Origin: Speluncibacter jeojiensis
Lineage (GTDB): Bacteria; Actinomycetota; Actinomycetes; Mycobacteriales; Mycobacteriaceae
Length of the DNA stretch: 64,000 nt
Direction: 5' to 3'
Assembly: GCF_029589495.1 (NCBI RefSeq)
Contig: NZ_JAAIVF010000002.1
Location: 186,001 to 250,000, forward strand
Position numbers and translations under genes: made by a program. The notes beneath the pieces are model-generated. The model made no database searches, was not told the DNA's origin, and saw nothing but the letters and a program-made list of their open reading frames with translations. Positions 53,390 to 61,197 of the stretch are shown here, in pieces; the stretch's first letter is position 1; every line of letters begins with the position of its first letter.

Positions 53390-54043
53390 CTAAGGATGCC
53401 GGAGAACAGGTGCCGTCATCGCGACGAGAAGGTCGGTCAGTCGCTCAGCGAGCTCATCATCGGTTGTCTGAAATCGGCCGGGTATCCGATCCTGGAAGAT
53501 GATGTGCTGTTGAAGCACCGCGACGGCGGCGCGGATCGCGAAGTCGACACACCTCTCGCCGACAGCGTCGTCGACCGTCATCGCAGGGCGAAGGCGATCG
53601 GCGACCGCGAGCGATACCGAGGCGATCAGGTCCGCCGCACGCTCGTACATGACGGCGGCGTCGGCCAGGACCACACTGCGGAGCAAGTGCTGATTGTCAC
53701 GGAATGCCGTGACGAGTTCCCGGGCGAAGAAGTCGAGCAGGCGGTCTGGAGGCAGCGAGGCAGTGTCCTCCGAGGCGAGCTGCTCGGCCAGTCGTGCCTC
53801 CGCTTTATGCTTGTACCGTTCGTGTGCGGCGAGCAGCAGTCCGTTCTTGTCCGCGAAACGCGCATAGATGGAAGTCGGCGAACTGCTCGACCTCGATGCG
53901 ATCTCTGCGACCGTGATCTGGTCGAACGGTTTGTCCGCGAGCAGGTCCTCCACCGCCGCCAAGACCCGCTCCATTGTCGCGCGGCTGCGGGACTGACGCG
54001 GCGGGGTGATGCTGGGCAAGCTATCGGACGGCTCGGGTGACAC
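53390..54043 (-). CDS. TetR/AcrR family transcriptional regulator
   Basis: A protein of about 217 residues. The HTH begins ATMERVLAAVEDLLADKPFDQITVAEIASRSSSSPTSIYARFADKNGLL, in parts; the ligand domain has VLQQHIIFQDRIPGRFQTTDDELAERL. The start is uncertain: GTG 54043 gives a Ser/Pro-rich N-terminus, while ATG at the HTH would be short. It is divergent from an aromatic hydroxylase - metallo-hydrolase operon, with 184 bp between, and probably represses it through the repeat at 54204-54216. Confidence 0.82.
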   Translation of the reverse strand: MSPEPSDSLPSITPPRQSRSRATMERVLAAVEDLLADKPFDQITVAEIASRSSSSPTSIYARFADKNGLLLAAHERYKHKAEARLAEQLASEDTASLPPDRLLDFFARELVTAFRDNQHLLRSVVLADAAVMYERAADLIASVSLAVADRLRPAMTVDDAVGERCVDFAIRAAVAVLQQHIIFQDRIPGRFQTTDDELAERLTDLLVAMTAPVLRHP

Positions 54044-54191
54044 CGTCGTAGGGTACGTGACCAACCAGCCCGTGCGATCAGTCCGTATCCCTTGGCTGCC
54101 ATGGCAATCACGGCCACCATCTGGACGCTGACGCGCTTGCCGATTCGACATCGAGTTCCCGTACGGCCGTGAGGTAAGCCACCACGCAGCC

Positions 54192-54219
54192 TTGACTGTA
54201 ACGGTAATCGCATTACGCT
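54192..54219 (+). promoter_or_regulatory. Promoter and operator candidate for the hydroxylase operon
   Basis: TTGACT (54192-54197) and TACGCT (54214-54219) are -35 and -10-like boxes 16 bases apart, ending 8 bp before ATG 54228, so the message may be nearly leaderless. GTAAT-CGC-ATTAC (54204-54216) is a perfect inverted repeat between them, suited to repression by the divergent TetR. Confidence 0.5.
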
Positions 54220-54227
54220 TTGTGCCC

Positions 54228-55901
54228 ATGAACGCCACCCTGCCCGTCCTGATTCTCGGCGGCGGACCGGTCGGTCTCGCCGCGTCACTCGAACTCGCCC
54301 GATTCGGCGTCCGGTCCGTGCTCATCGAACAGCACACCGGAGTCGCCTGGCACCCCAAGACTCGCAACTTCAATACGCGCACAATGGAAATCGCACGCAA
54401 GTGGGGCCATGAGGTGTACCTGCGACTGCGCGACATCGACACCCCACCTGGGTGGAAGAGTCCGATCCGGTTCTTCGACAATCTCCTCGGCACCCAGTTC
54501 GGCACGATCGTGGCGACCGGCTTCGAAGGACCCGGCCCCACAATCAGTCCAGCTCAGCCGGTGATGTCCTCCCAGGATCTGCTCGAGAAGATCCTCGTCG
54601 ACGCGGCGACCGCCACCGGCCTCGTCGACTTGCGCTTCGGACACCAGGCGACCTCGGTTCTCTCGGGCTGGAATCCCGACGACGAGTCAGCCGGACTGGA
54701 GGTGCTGAACCGAGAAACGGGCGAGACATACACGATCGGCGGTGTCGCTCTCATCGCCGCCGACGGCGCCTCGAGTCTGGTGCGCCAGCACCTGGGAATC
54801 GAGCTTGTCGGCGAGAAGGCGATCAACCACTTCGTGAACTGCTACTTTCACGCCGACATCGAGGAGAACATCCCCGACCGGCGCGGCGTGCTGCTGTTCG
54901 TCGCCAACCAAGATACGGCCGGCGTCCTCCAGCCGCTCGATGCCCGCGGCCGGTGGCTGTGCCAGATCCCTGTCCCTGCTGATCAATGGTCTGACGACGT
55001 CTACCAGCAAGAAGACTGCGAACGCTGGGTCCGCGCGGCGGTGGGCAAACCCGATCTTGAGGTCTCGATCAAGAGCATCGGCCGCTGGCAGATGAACGCG
55101 ACCGTCGCCGAGCGCTTTGTGCAGGGTCGGATAATCCTCTGCGGCGATGCCGCACACCAGTTCCCGCCCACGGGTGGGCTCGGTGTCAACACCGGATTGC
55201 AGGGCATGCACAACGCCGTCTGGAAGCTCGCTCTGTGCGTCACGGGTGCAGCCGACTGGTCCCTGCTGGACACCTACGACACAGAGCGTCGTCTTCCCGC
55301 GCAGCGCACTACGGCACAGTCGAACGACAACCACAAAAAAGTCCAGCAGATGGGCGCCGCGCAGTACAGCGGCCGGTCGGATCTCGACGTGGAGACCGTC
55401 CTACGTGAAACTCGCCGCTACGGAAACCATCTCGGCGTCGAGTTCGGCACCTTCTACGACTCGCCGGCGGTGATCCCTGATGGCACTACACGGCCGGCGG
55501 TCGACGACGACTACTCCGACTACCAGCAGAGCGCGACCCCGGGTTGCCGCGCTCCTCACGTCTGGCTTGGGCGCTCGGGAACGGTGTCGACGGTGGACCT
55601 GTTCGGCTCCGGATTCACCGTGCTCACCGGTTCTCGGGGTGGCGCATGGCGTGCGGCCGCCGGGCGCGCGGCGTCGGTCTTCGGTCTGCCGGTGGCCTGC
55701 TACAACGTCGGCGACCCGGGCCTCGAGGACGACCGACGTGAGTTCCTCGACATGTACGAGATCGGCGACACGGGAGCCGTTCTCGTACGACCGGACGGCT
55801 ACGTCGCCTGGCGATGCCCTGAACTGCCCGCCGATCCGGGGGACGAGGTCGAGCGCGTGCTCTCGCAGATCCTCGCACGCAAGCCGGAGGTGTCTGCGTG
55901 A
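54228..55901 (+). CDS. FAD-dependent aromatic monooxygenase (group A)
   Basis: A 557-residue hydroxylase of the PHBH family. FAD motif VLILGGGPVGLAASLEL, DG motif LIAADGASSLVRQHLG, GD motif RIILCGDAAHQFPPTGGLGVNTGLQGMHN (in parts), and a C-terminal thioredoxin-like domain (GSRGGAWRAAAGRAASVFG...GAVLVRPDGYVAWR) as in phenol hydroxylases. It inserts one oxygen into an aromatic ring. The start ATG 54228 is at the end of a promoter-like region. It overlaps the metallo-hydrolase gene by 4 bp (GTGA). Third-position A/T looks more frequent here than in neighbouring genes. Confidence 0.92.
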   Translation: MNATLPVLILGGGPVGLAASLELARFGVRSVLIEQHTGVAWHPKTRNFNTRTMEIARKWGHEVYLRLRDIDTPPGWKSPIRFFDNLLGTQFGTIVATGFEGPGPTISPAQPVMSSQDLLEKILVDAATATGLVDLRFGHQATSVLSGWNPDDESAGLEVLNRETGETYTIGGVALIAADGASSLVRQHLGIELVGEKAINHFVNCYFHADIEENIPDRRGVLLFVANQDTAGVLQPLDARGRWLCQIPVPADQWSDDVYQQEDCERWVRAAVGKPDLEVSIKSIGRWQMNATVAERFVQGRIILCGDAAHQFPPTGGLGVNTGLQGMHNAVWKLALCVTGAADWSLLDTYDTERRLPAQRTTAQSNDNHKKVQQMGAAQYSGRSDLDVETVLRETRRYGNHLGVEFGTFYDSPAVIPDGTTRPAVDDDYSDYQQSATPGCRAPHVWLGRSGTVSTVDLFGSGFTVLTGSRGGAWRAAAGRAASVFGLPVACYNVGDPGLEDDRREFLDMYEIGDTGAVLVRPDGYVAWRCPELPADPGDEVERVLSQILARKPEVSA

Positions 55902-56833
55902 CGACGGCGCCGGACCGCCCCGATATCACCCACTACGCCTCTGTCGAGGGCCGGTGGAATCCCGCCAAAGACGACTCACTTACGGTTTCCTTCTACGGCA
56001 CTTCGAGCATGCTCATCAAGGCCGGCAAGTCTTCGTTGCTTGTCGACGGGTTCTTCTCTCGACCCGCGGCGAACAAGCTCCTCGACGGCCCCATTGCACC
56101 CGAACCCACGGTCATCGATGCCTGCCTCGACAGGGCAGGCATCGATCGACTCGACGGTGTTGTGGTGGTGCACTCGCACTACGATCACGCCTTCGACTCG
56201 CCGCTGATTGCGCGGAAGTTCGGCGTACCGCTGATCGGTTCGGCGTCGACCGCGAACATCGGTCGAGGGTACGGGGTTTCGGAGGACTTGCTGCGAACGG
56301 TCGCCGACGGGGAGGCCCTCTCGTTCGGCGATTTCGAGGTGACCTTCATCGAGACGCTGCACTGCCCCGGTGACGTCTCACCCGGGACCATCGACGAGCC
56401 GCTCGTTCCGCCCGCCACTTTCGAGAAGTGGCATTCAGCGGAGTGCTATACGCTGCTCGTCCGCCACGACACGGGCTGCGTGCTGATCCAGGCCAGCGCG
56501 AACTTCGTTCCGGGCAAGCTCGACGGGATCACCGCCGACGTGGTCTACCTCGGCATCGGCATGCTCGGAAAGCAGGACCAAACGTTCCGTGAGCTGTACT
56601 GGCAGCACCTCGTCCGGAATACGAAGGCACGCAGCGTCATCCCCGTCCACTGGGACGATTTCATGACGCCGCTGCTCGATGGTCCCCTTTTGCCGCAGCC
56701 CTATCTCATGGAGGACGTCGTCCCGTCGATCGACTTCGCCCTTGAGCAGGGCAAGCGTGACGGAGTGACGGTGCTGTTGCCGACACTGTGGACCCCGCTC
56801 GCACCACTCGAGGGTCCTGTCCTCGACAGCTGA
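55898..56833 (+). CDS. MBL-fold metallo-hydrolase
   Basis: A 311-residue metallo-beta-lactamase fold protein. The metal motif HSHYDHAFD (HxHxDH), His in ETLHCPGD, Asn/His region in LIQASANFVPG and His in SVIPVHWDDF are present. It belongs to the UlaG/lactamase_B_2-like group, which includes lactonases and phosphodiesterases. The GTG start overlaps the hydroxylase stop, so the two act in one pathway, perhaps ring hydroxylation then hydrolysis of a lactone or ester. The substrate is unknown. Confidence 0.85.
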   Translation: MTTAPDRPDITHYASVEGRWNPAKDDSLTVSFYGTSSMLIKAGKSSLLVDGFFSRPAANKLLDGPIAPEPTVIDACLDRAGIDRLDGVVVVHSHYDHAFDSPLIARKFGVPLIGSASTANIGRGYGVSEDLLRTVADGEALSFGDFEVTFIETLHCPGDVSPGTIDEPLVPPATFEKWHSAECYTLLVRHDTGCVLIQASANFVPGKLDGITADVVYLGIGMLGKQDQTFRELYWQHLVRNTKARSVIPVHWDDFMTPLLDGPLLPQPYLMEDVVPSIDFALEQGKRDGVTVLLPTLWTPLAPLEGPVLDS

Positions 56834-57015
56834 CGCATGCGGACTGATGTTCCATCTCGGCACGTCCCTGCGCGGCCTGCGCACCATTGCCCTGCCATTG
56901 ATCCATCGCCGTATCGACCGAGCGCACCACCTGCGGCGTGGTGAAATCGTGCACTCCCCTCACGAATTCACGAGGTCTCCCCGTCTGACCTCGCCGGTGA
57001 CGGTACCAAGGCGCC

Positions 57016-57954
57016 CTACAGACCCTGCAGCCGCGCCGCGATGCCGTCGAGCACGGTCGCGAGCGCCGCGCCGAACAACTCGTCCAGGTCGAGTGCCCCG
57101 TCCTGATCGGGCACCGTCGCCGGGTCCATGAAGACCCGCGCCGAGTACGGGTAGGAGCCGGACCCGATCAGCGTCGTGGCGCGCTCGTCGTGGCGCGCCA
57201 TCCAGCGATCCGGGCCGATGCCGCTGTCCGCCAGCTCCGTCGACTCGGTCTCGAGGCTCGCGCCGAACCCGTGCACCAGGTTGAACAGCGTGAGATGCAG
57301 CAGCAGCACCGTCTTGTTGCCCAGGCCGAGCCCCGACAGCGCCCGCAGGTTCCACTCCGAATACCGCAGCTGGTTCGGCCCCGGATACGGCCGGGTCAGC
57401 GAGGACGTCCGCGCCAGCCACGGATGCAGTCGGTACACGGACCACAACGCGGCCGCCGACACCTCGAGTTCCTCCCGCCACGACGTCGGCACCGCTGCGG
57501 GCAGGGCCACGTCACCGAACGCGGCCTCGCGCATGAGCAGCAGCAGTTCCTCCTTGCCCGGCACATGGCGGTACAGCGACATCGGGGCGGCGTCGAGTTC
57601 GCCGGCGATGCGCCGCATCGAGACCGCATCGAGGCCCTCTGCGTCGGCAATCCGCATGGCGCACCGCACGATCGAGGCACGCCCGAGCCCGGACGGGTGG
57701 ACACCGTCCGGGCCGTCCGCGGCCTTTTCGTAGCTCCCGCCGACCGGCCCGGACACCACGCTGCCGACTCCGGGAACGACCTCGACCAGGCCCTGACTGC
57801 GCAGTTCGGCGAGCGCCTTGGTCGCGGTGGCCATCGCCACGCCCCATTCGGCGACGATCTTCCGTGTCGAGGGCACCCGCTGCCCCGGACGCAGCGATCC
57901 GGACACGATGCGCTCGCGCAGCGCCTCGGCGATCTGCAGGTAGGGCGCGCTCAT
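57016..57954 (-). CDS. GntR-TetR fusion transcriptional regulator
   Basis: A 312-residue regulator with two DNA-binding domains. Residues 1-70 are a GntR winged helix (YLQIAEALRERIVSGSLRPGQRVPSTRKIVAEWGVAMATATKALAELRSQGLVE, in parts). From about residue 90 comes a TetR HTH (AMRIADAEGLDAVSMRRIAGELDAAPMSLYRHVPGKEELL, in parts) and a TetR ligand domain of the TetR_C type (DVALPAAVPTSWREELEVSAAALWSVYRLHPWLA). GGAGG is seven bases before ATG 57954. It is divergent from a TetX-like monooxygenase gene, and two ACCGTACTAGTGC repeats lie between. Confidence 0.9.
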   Translation of the reverse strand: MSAPYLQIAEALRERIVSGSLRPGQRVPSTRKIVAEWGVAMATATKALAELRSQGLVEVVPGVGSVVSGPVGGSYEKAADGPDGVHPSGLGRASIVRCAMRIADAEGLDAVSMRRIAGELDAAPMSLYRHVPGKEELLLLMREAAFGDVALPAAVPTSWREELEVSAAALWSVYRLHPWLARTSSLTRPYPGPNQLRYSEWNLRALSGLGLGNKTVLLLHLTLFNLVHGFGASLETESTELADSGIGPDRWMARHDERATTLIGSGSYPYSARVFMDPATVPDQDGALDLDELFGAALATVLDGIAARLQGL

Positions 57955-57971
57955 CTGGTCTCCTCCCCCGC

Positions 57972-58025
57972 ACCGTACTAGTGCGGAACGTACGCCGTCT
58001 GCGTCGTCGTCGACCGTACTAGTGC
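57972..58025. promoter_or_regulatory. Paired 13-bp direct repeats in the GntR-TetR/monooxygenase divergent promoter
   Basis: ACCGTACTAGTGC occurs at 57972-57984 and 58013-58025, 41 bp apart (about four helical turns). Each contains a near-palindrome around ACTAGT. A second pair, AACGTACG (57987-57994) and CGTACGTT (58086-58093), is inverted and nearer the monooxygenase start. With a regulator carrying two DNA-binding domains, these could be its two kinds of site. Confidence 0.65.
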
Positions 58026-58152
58026 ACCAATCCGGCGACGGGCAGAACTTTCGCTGAAATGTGTTGGTGATGCACCTGCGTACATCGTACGTTCTGATGG
58101 TCACCCGAACACGGGAACCAACGAGAAGCCGGTAACGGCAAGAGGAGTCGAC

Positions 58153-59367
58153 ATGACCGACCAGCGCACCATCCTGATCAGTGGAGCCGGCATCGCGGGT
58201 CCCGCGCTCGCCTACTGGCTCGAAGCCCGCGGCTGGTCCGTGACCGTCGTCGAGACCGCGCCGGGCGTGCGGCCGGGCGGGCAGACCGTCGACCTGCGCG
58301 GCGCCGGCCGCGAGGTCGTCGAGAGGATGGGCCTGATGCCGACCGCGCGCGAGCTGAGCATGGAGCAGCGCGGCATCGCCTGGGTGGACGAGAGCGGTCG
58401 GCACCGCGCCGAGATGCCGGTCGACGTGTTCGACGGCGACGGCATCGTCAGCGAGATCGAGATCCTGCGCGGCGACCTCGCCGGCCTGCTGCACGACGCG
58501 ACGCGCGACCGCGTCGAGTACCTGTTCGGCACCCGCATCACCGCGCTCGACGAGACGCCCGACGCGGTGACGGTGACGCTCTCGGACGGCAGTGTCCGCA
58601 CCGTCGACCTGGTGGTCGGCGCCGACGGCCCGCATTCGACGGTGCGGCGCATGGCCTTCGGACCCGAGGAGCAGTTCGTGCGTCCGGTCGGCGGGTACAC
58701 CGCATGGTTCACCGCACCCGACCACGTCGGGTTGGACGGCTGGTACGAGATGCACAACGCGCCCGGCGGACTGGCCGTCTCGATGCGGCCCGACAGCACC
58801 CCCGGCGGCGCCAAGGCCTCGTTCTCGTTCGCATCGGAGCCGCTGGACTACGACCGCCGCGACGTCGACGAACAGCGCAGGCTGATCGCCGACCGCTTCG
58901 CCGGGGTGGGCTGGCAGGCGCCCGCGCTGATCGACGCGGCGCAACTCGCCGAGGACTTCTACTTCGACGCGATCGTGCAGGTGCAGATGGACCGGTGGTC
59001 GCGCGGACGGATCGTGCTCGTGGGCGACGCCGGGTACTGCCCGTGCCCGTTGACCGGCATGGGTACCAGCCTGGCGCTGGTCGGCGCCTACGTCCTGGCA
59101 GGCGAGCTGGACCGGGCCGACGGCGACCTTCACCGGGCATTCGTCCGCTACGAGGAGGTGCTGCGCCCCTATGTCGAACGCGGACAGGAGCTTCCGGGCG
59201 GGGGAATGCGGATGTACGCGCCGAAAAGCGGGCTGTGGATCCGGCTGGGCCGGCTGATCACGCGGGCGATGGTGAGCCGGGTCGGGCGTCCGCTGGCCAA
59301 GCGCGCGTTCTTCTCCCACGCGTACGACATCGACCTGCCGGAGTACCCGGCGGCTGTGCGGAGCTGA
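58153..59367 (+). CDS. FAD-dependent monooxygenase (TetX/PHBH-like)
   Basis: A 404-residue flavin monooxygenase. FAD motif ILISGAGIAGPALAYWLEARG, PGGQTVDLRGAG, DG motif VVGADGPHSTVRRM, GD motif RIVLVGDAGYCPCPLTGMGTSLAL. It lacks the thioredoxin-like C-terminal domain of the hydroxylase at 54228 and resembles TetX-type and tetracycline-modifying or small-aromatic hydroxylases. AAGAGGAG lies eight bases before ATG 58153. Divergent from the GntR-TetR fusion regulator. It may inactivate a natural or added compound that the regulator senses; this is inferred. Confidence 0.9.
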   Translation: MTDQRTILISGAGIAGPALAYWLEARGWSVTVVETAPGVRPGGQTVDLRGAGREVVERMGLMPTARELSMEQRGIAWVDESGRHRAEMPVDVFDGDGIVSEIEILRGDLAGLLHDATRDRVEYLFGTRITALDETPDAVTVTLSDGSVRTVDLVVGADGPHSTVRRMAFGPEEQFVRPVGGYTAWFTAPDHVGLDGWYEMHNAPGGLAVSMRPDSTPGGAKASFSFASEPLDYDRRDVDEQRRLIADRFAGVGWQAPALIDAAQLAEDFYFDAIVQVQMDRWSRGRIVLVGDAGYCPCPLTGMGTSLALVGAYVLAGELDRADGDLHRAFVRYEEVLRPYVERGQELPGGGMRMYAPKSGLWIRLGRLITRAMVSRVGRPLAKRAFFSHAYDIDLPEYPAAVRS

Positions 59368-59395
59368 CCGCCGGGTTGCGCGAGCGATCGATCGA

Positions 59396-59475
59396 CAGGC
59401 TACGATCGCCGCACAGCTCCGTCTGCGGAATCCCTTCGGGGAGCGGTCGCGCCACTGTCAAGCCAGACCCGCCGG
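59396..59475 (+). ncRNA. Cobalamin riboswitch candidate upstream of cbtB
   Basis: The segment GAGCGGTCGCGCCACTGTCA (59441-59460) followed by AGCCAGACCCGCC (59461-59473) matches the conserved 3' half of actinobacterial B12 riboswitches (GCCACTGT, then AGCCAGAC-CCGCC). Upstream GGAATCCCTTCGGGGAGC gives the P-stem hairpin, and GGCTACGATCGCC (59398-) the 5' part. The usual peripheral arm is missing, so this would be a short form. It lies 63 bp before cbtB, which imports cobalt for B12. A covariance search would settle it. Confidence 0.65.
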
Positions 59476-59537
59476 CGGAACTGCACGCAACTGTCGTTCG
59501 CCCGAGGCGCGAAACCTCGGAGAAGGAGCCACGTTTC

Positions 59538-59756
59538 ATGGCCATGCAGAACTCTGCGCGGGGCCCGCTTGCCGGCGACCTCTCGCTCTCGATCTCCAGC
59601 CGCGCCGTCTGGCTGGCCTCCACCCTGCTGCTCGCCCTCGCCGTCTACTACTTTGTCGGCATCGACCAGGGTGCGGTCTCGGTGTTCGGCGAGGACACGC
59701 ACGTGCACGAGTTCGTGCACGACGCGCGTCACTTCCTCGGCTTCCCCTGCCACTGA
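59538..59756 (+). CDS. cbtB: Cobalt transporter subunit CbtB
   Basis: A 72-residue protein with one membrane segment (AVWLASTLLLALAVYYFVGI) and a C-terminal His-rich end (DTHVHEFVHDARHFLGFPCH), the CbtB metal-binding motif. AAGGAG is nine bases before ATG 59538. It is followed at once by cbtA. CbtAB are linked to cobalt uptake for B12 and are often under B12 riboswitches, as here. Confidence 0.92.
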   Translation: MAMQNSARGPLAGDLSLSISSRAVWLASTLLLALAVYYFVGIDQGAVSVFGEDTHVHEFVHDARHFLGFPCH

Positions 59757-59757
59757 C

Positions 59758-60582
59758 ATGGAGAAACTAGTGATCGGCCGCGGCGTCCTCGCCGGGGCCG
59801 TCGGAGGCCTGTTCGCATTCCTGTTCGCCCGGATCTTCGCCGAGCCCATCATCGGGCGGGCGATCGACTACGAGGCCGCGCGCGACGCCGCCAAGGAGAC
59901 GATCGGCCACGGCGGAATGCACGAGGGCCCGGAGCTCTTCAGCCGCGCGGTCCAGGCGAATGTCGGCATCGGCGTGGGCATCATCGCCCTCGGGTGCGCG
60001 CTGGGTGCACTGTTCGCGGTCGTGTACTGCTTCGCCGCGCCGCGGTTGCAGACCATGACCCCGCGCGGGCTGTCGCTGGCGGTCGCGATGTCGATGTTCC
60101 TCGGCATCTACCTGCTCCCGGCGCTGAAGTACCCGGCGAATCCGCCGGCGGTCGGCAACGGCGACACGATCGGGGACCGCAGCGGGCTGTACCTGCTGAT
60201 GGTCGCGATCTCCGTCGCGCTGGTACTCGCGGGTTGGCTTGTCGCGCATGCAGTCACGCCGAAGCTGGGCAGCTGGTACGCGATGCTGAGCGGCGCGGCG
60301 GTCGTGCTGGCCGGCTCGGCCCTCGCGATGGCCGTGCTGCCCCCGTCCGGGCACCTGGCGGGCAACCCGCCGGGATCTGCCACGGAAACCCCGCGGCCCC
60401 TGCTGGACGCCGCCGGCAACATCGTGTTCCCCGGATTCAACGCGGACGACCTGTACCAGTTCCGGCTGTTCTCGATCGGCGCACAGCTGATCCTGTGGCT
60501 GGTGATCGGGCTGCTCGGCGGGGAACTGCTGCAGCGGCTCACGGCCCGCCGGGGCACCCGGGAGCCGGTCCTCGCGGCGTGA
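59758..60582 (+). CDS. cbtA: Cobalt transporter subunit CbtA
   Basis: A 274-residue membrane protein with about five to six hydrophobic segments: GRGVLAGAVGGLFAFLFARIFAEP (family start), QANVGIGVGIIALGCALGALFAVVYCFA, LAVAMSMFLGIYLLPALKYPANPPAVGN and YLLMVAISVALVLAGWLVAH. It starts one base after the cbtB stop. With CbtB it forms a cobalt uptake unit of a type found in actinobacteria. It overlaps the histidine-phosphatase-like gene by 4 bp. Confidence 0.92.
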   Translation: MEKLVIGRGVLAGAVGGLFAFLFARIFAEPIIGRAIDYEAARDAAKETIGHGGMHEGPELFSRAVQANVGIGVGIIALGCALGALFAVVYCFAAPRLQTMTPRGLSLAVAMSMFLGIYLLPALKYPANPPAVGNGDTIGDRSGLYLLMVAISVALVLAGWLVAHAVTPKLGSWYAMLSGAAVVLAGSALAMAVLPPSGHLAGNPPGSATETPRPLLDAAGNIVFPGFNADDLYQFRLFSIGAQLILWLVIGLLGGELLQRLTARRGTREPVLAA

Positions 60583-61121
60583 GCGAACTCGTCGTCGTCG
60601 TCCATGCGATGACCGAGGCGCTCCGCGCGGCGCGGTTTCCCGGGGACGAATCCCTCGAACCGTTCCGGGCGGGGCGGGCACTGCCCGCGCCGCTCGGCAC
60701 GGCGTTCGCCCGAGCCGACTGCGTCCTCACCGCACCGGAGGCCCGCGCCCGCGAGACCGCCGCGCTGTTCGGCGTCGATTCACACGTCGAACAGGCTCTG
60801 CGGGAGCAGGATCCGGGAGCATGGGCCGGTAAGGTCCCCGCCGACCTGGACCCGACCGAGCTCGGCACCTGGCTGGGCGACCCCGGTTTCGCGCCGCCGG
60901 GCGGCGAGTCGGTCGACGCGTTGCTCGGGCGGGTCGGCCGGTGGCTCGGCGACGTCGGCGAGGGCCGCACGGTCGCGGTGACCCACCCCGCGGTGACCCG
61001 CGCGGTCGCCGTGCGTGCGCTCGACCTTCCGGCCGACCGGTTCTGGCGGATCGAGGCGCGGCCGCTGTCCGCCCTGTATCTGCGCCGCGACCACCGGGGG
61101 TGGACCGTTCAGCTGCGCTGA
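60579..61121 (+). CDS. Histidine-phosphatase-fold protein with altered RHG motif
   Basis: A 180-residue protein from GTG 60579, overlapping the cbtA stop (GTGA). Its fold matches the phosphoglycerate mutase/CobC family: RARETAALFG, PPGGESVDALLGRVGRWL, VAVTHPAVTRAVAVRALDLP (second His). But the first motif, normally RHG, reads VVVHAMTEALR: the His is kept and the preceding Arg and following Gly are lost. CobC acts in B12 synthesis, so a link to the cobalt operon is plausible, but catalysis may be weak or changed. Confidence 0.8.
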   Translation: MSELVVVVHAMTEALRAARFPGDESLEPFRAGRALPAPLGTAFARADCVLTAPEARARETAALFGVDSHVEQALREQDPGAWAGKVPADLDPTELGTWLGDPGFAPPGGESVDALLGRVGRWLGDVGEGRTVAVTHPAVTRAVAVRALDLPADRFWRIEARPLSALYLRRDHRGWTVQLR

Positions 61122-61197
61122 GCCGGCCCGCTCACCGCAACCGCGCCACGATGCCTTCCGCGCTGCGTGCGGCGGTGCGCGCGCACCGGCTTGAAGC

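Noticed and set aside
53330-54040. A 236-codon plus-strand frame opposite the TetR gene at 53390
   Set aside because: Composition is that of a reverse-strand shadow; the TetR on the minus strand has a complete HTH and ligand domain.
56834-57015. A gene in the 182-bp convergent gap after the metallo-hydrolase
   Set aside because: Only short frames without ribosome sites or recognisable protein. A CACCAC/GTGGTG pair is too weak to call a terminator.
57016-59319. A 767-codon frame joining the GntR-TetR regulator with upstream sequence
   Set aside because: Residues upstream of ATG 57954 are antisense to the monooxygenase gene and low-complexity. GGAGG supports the internal start.
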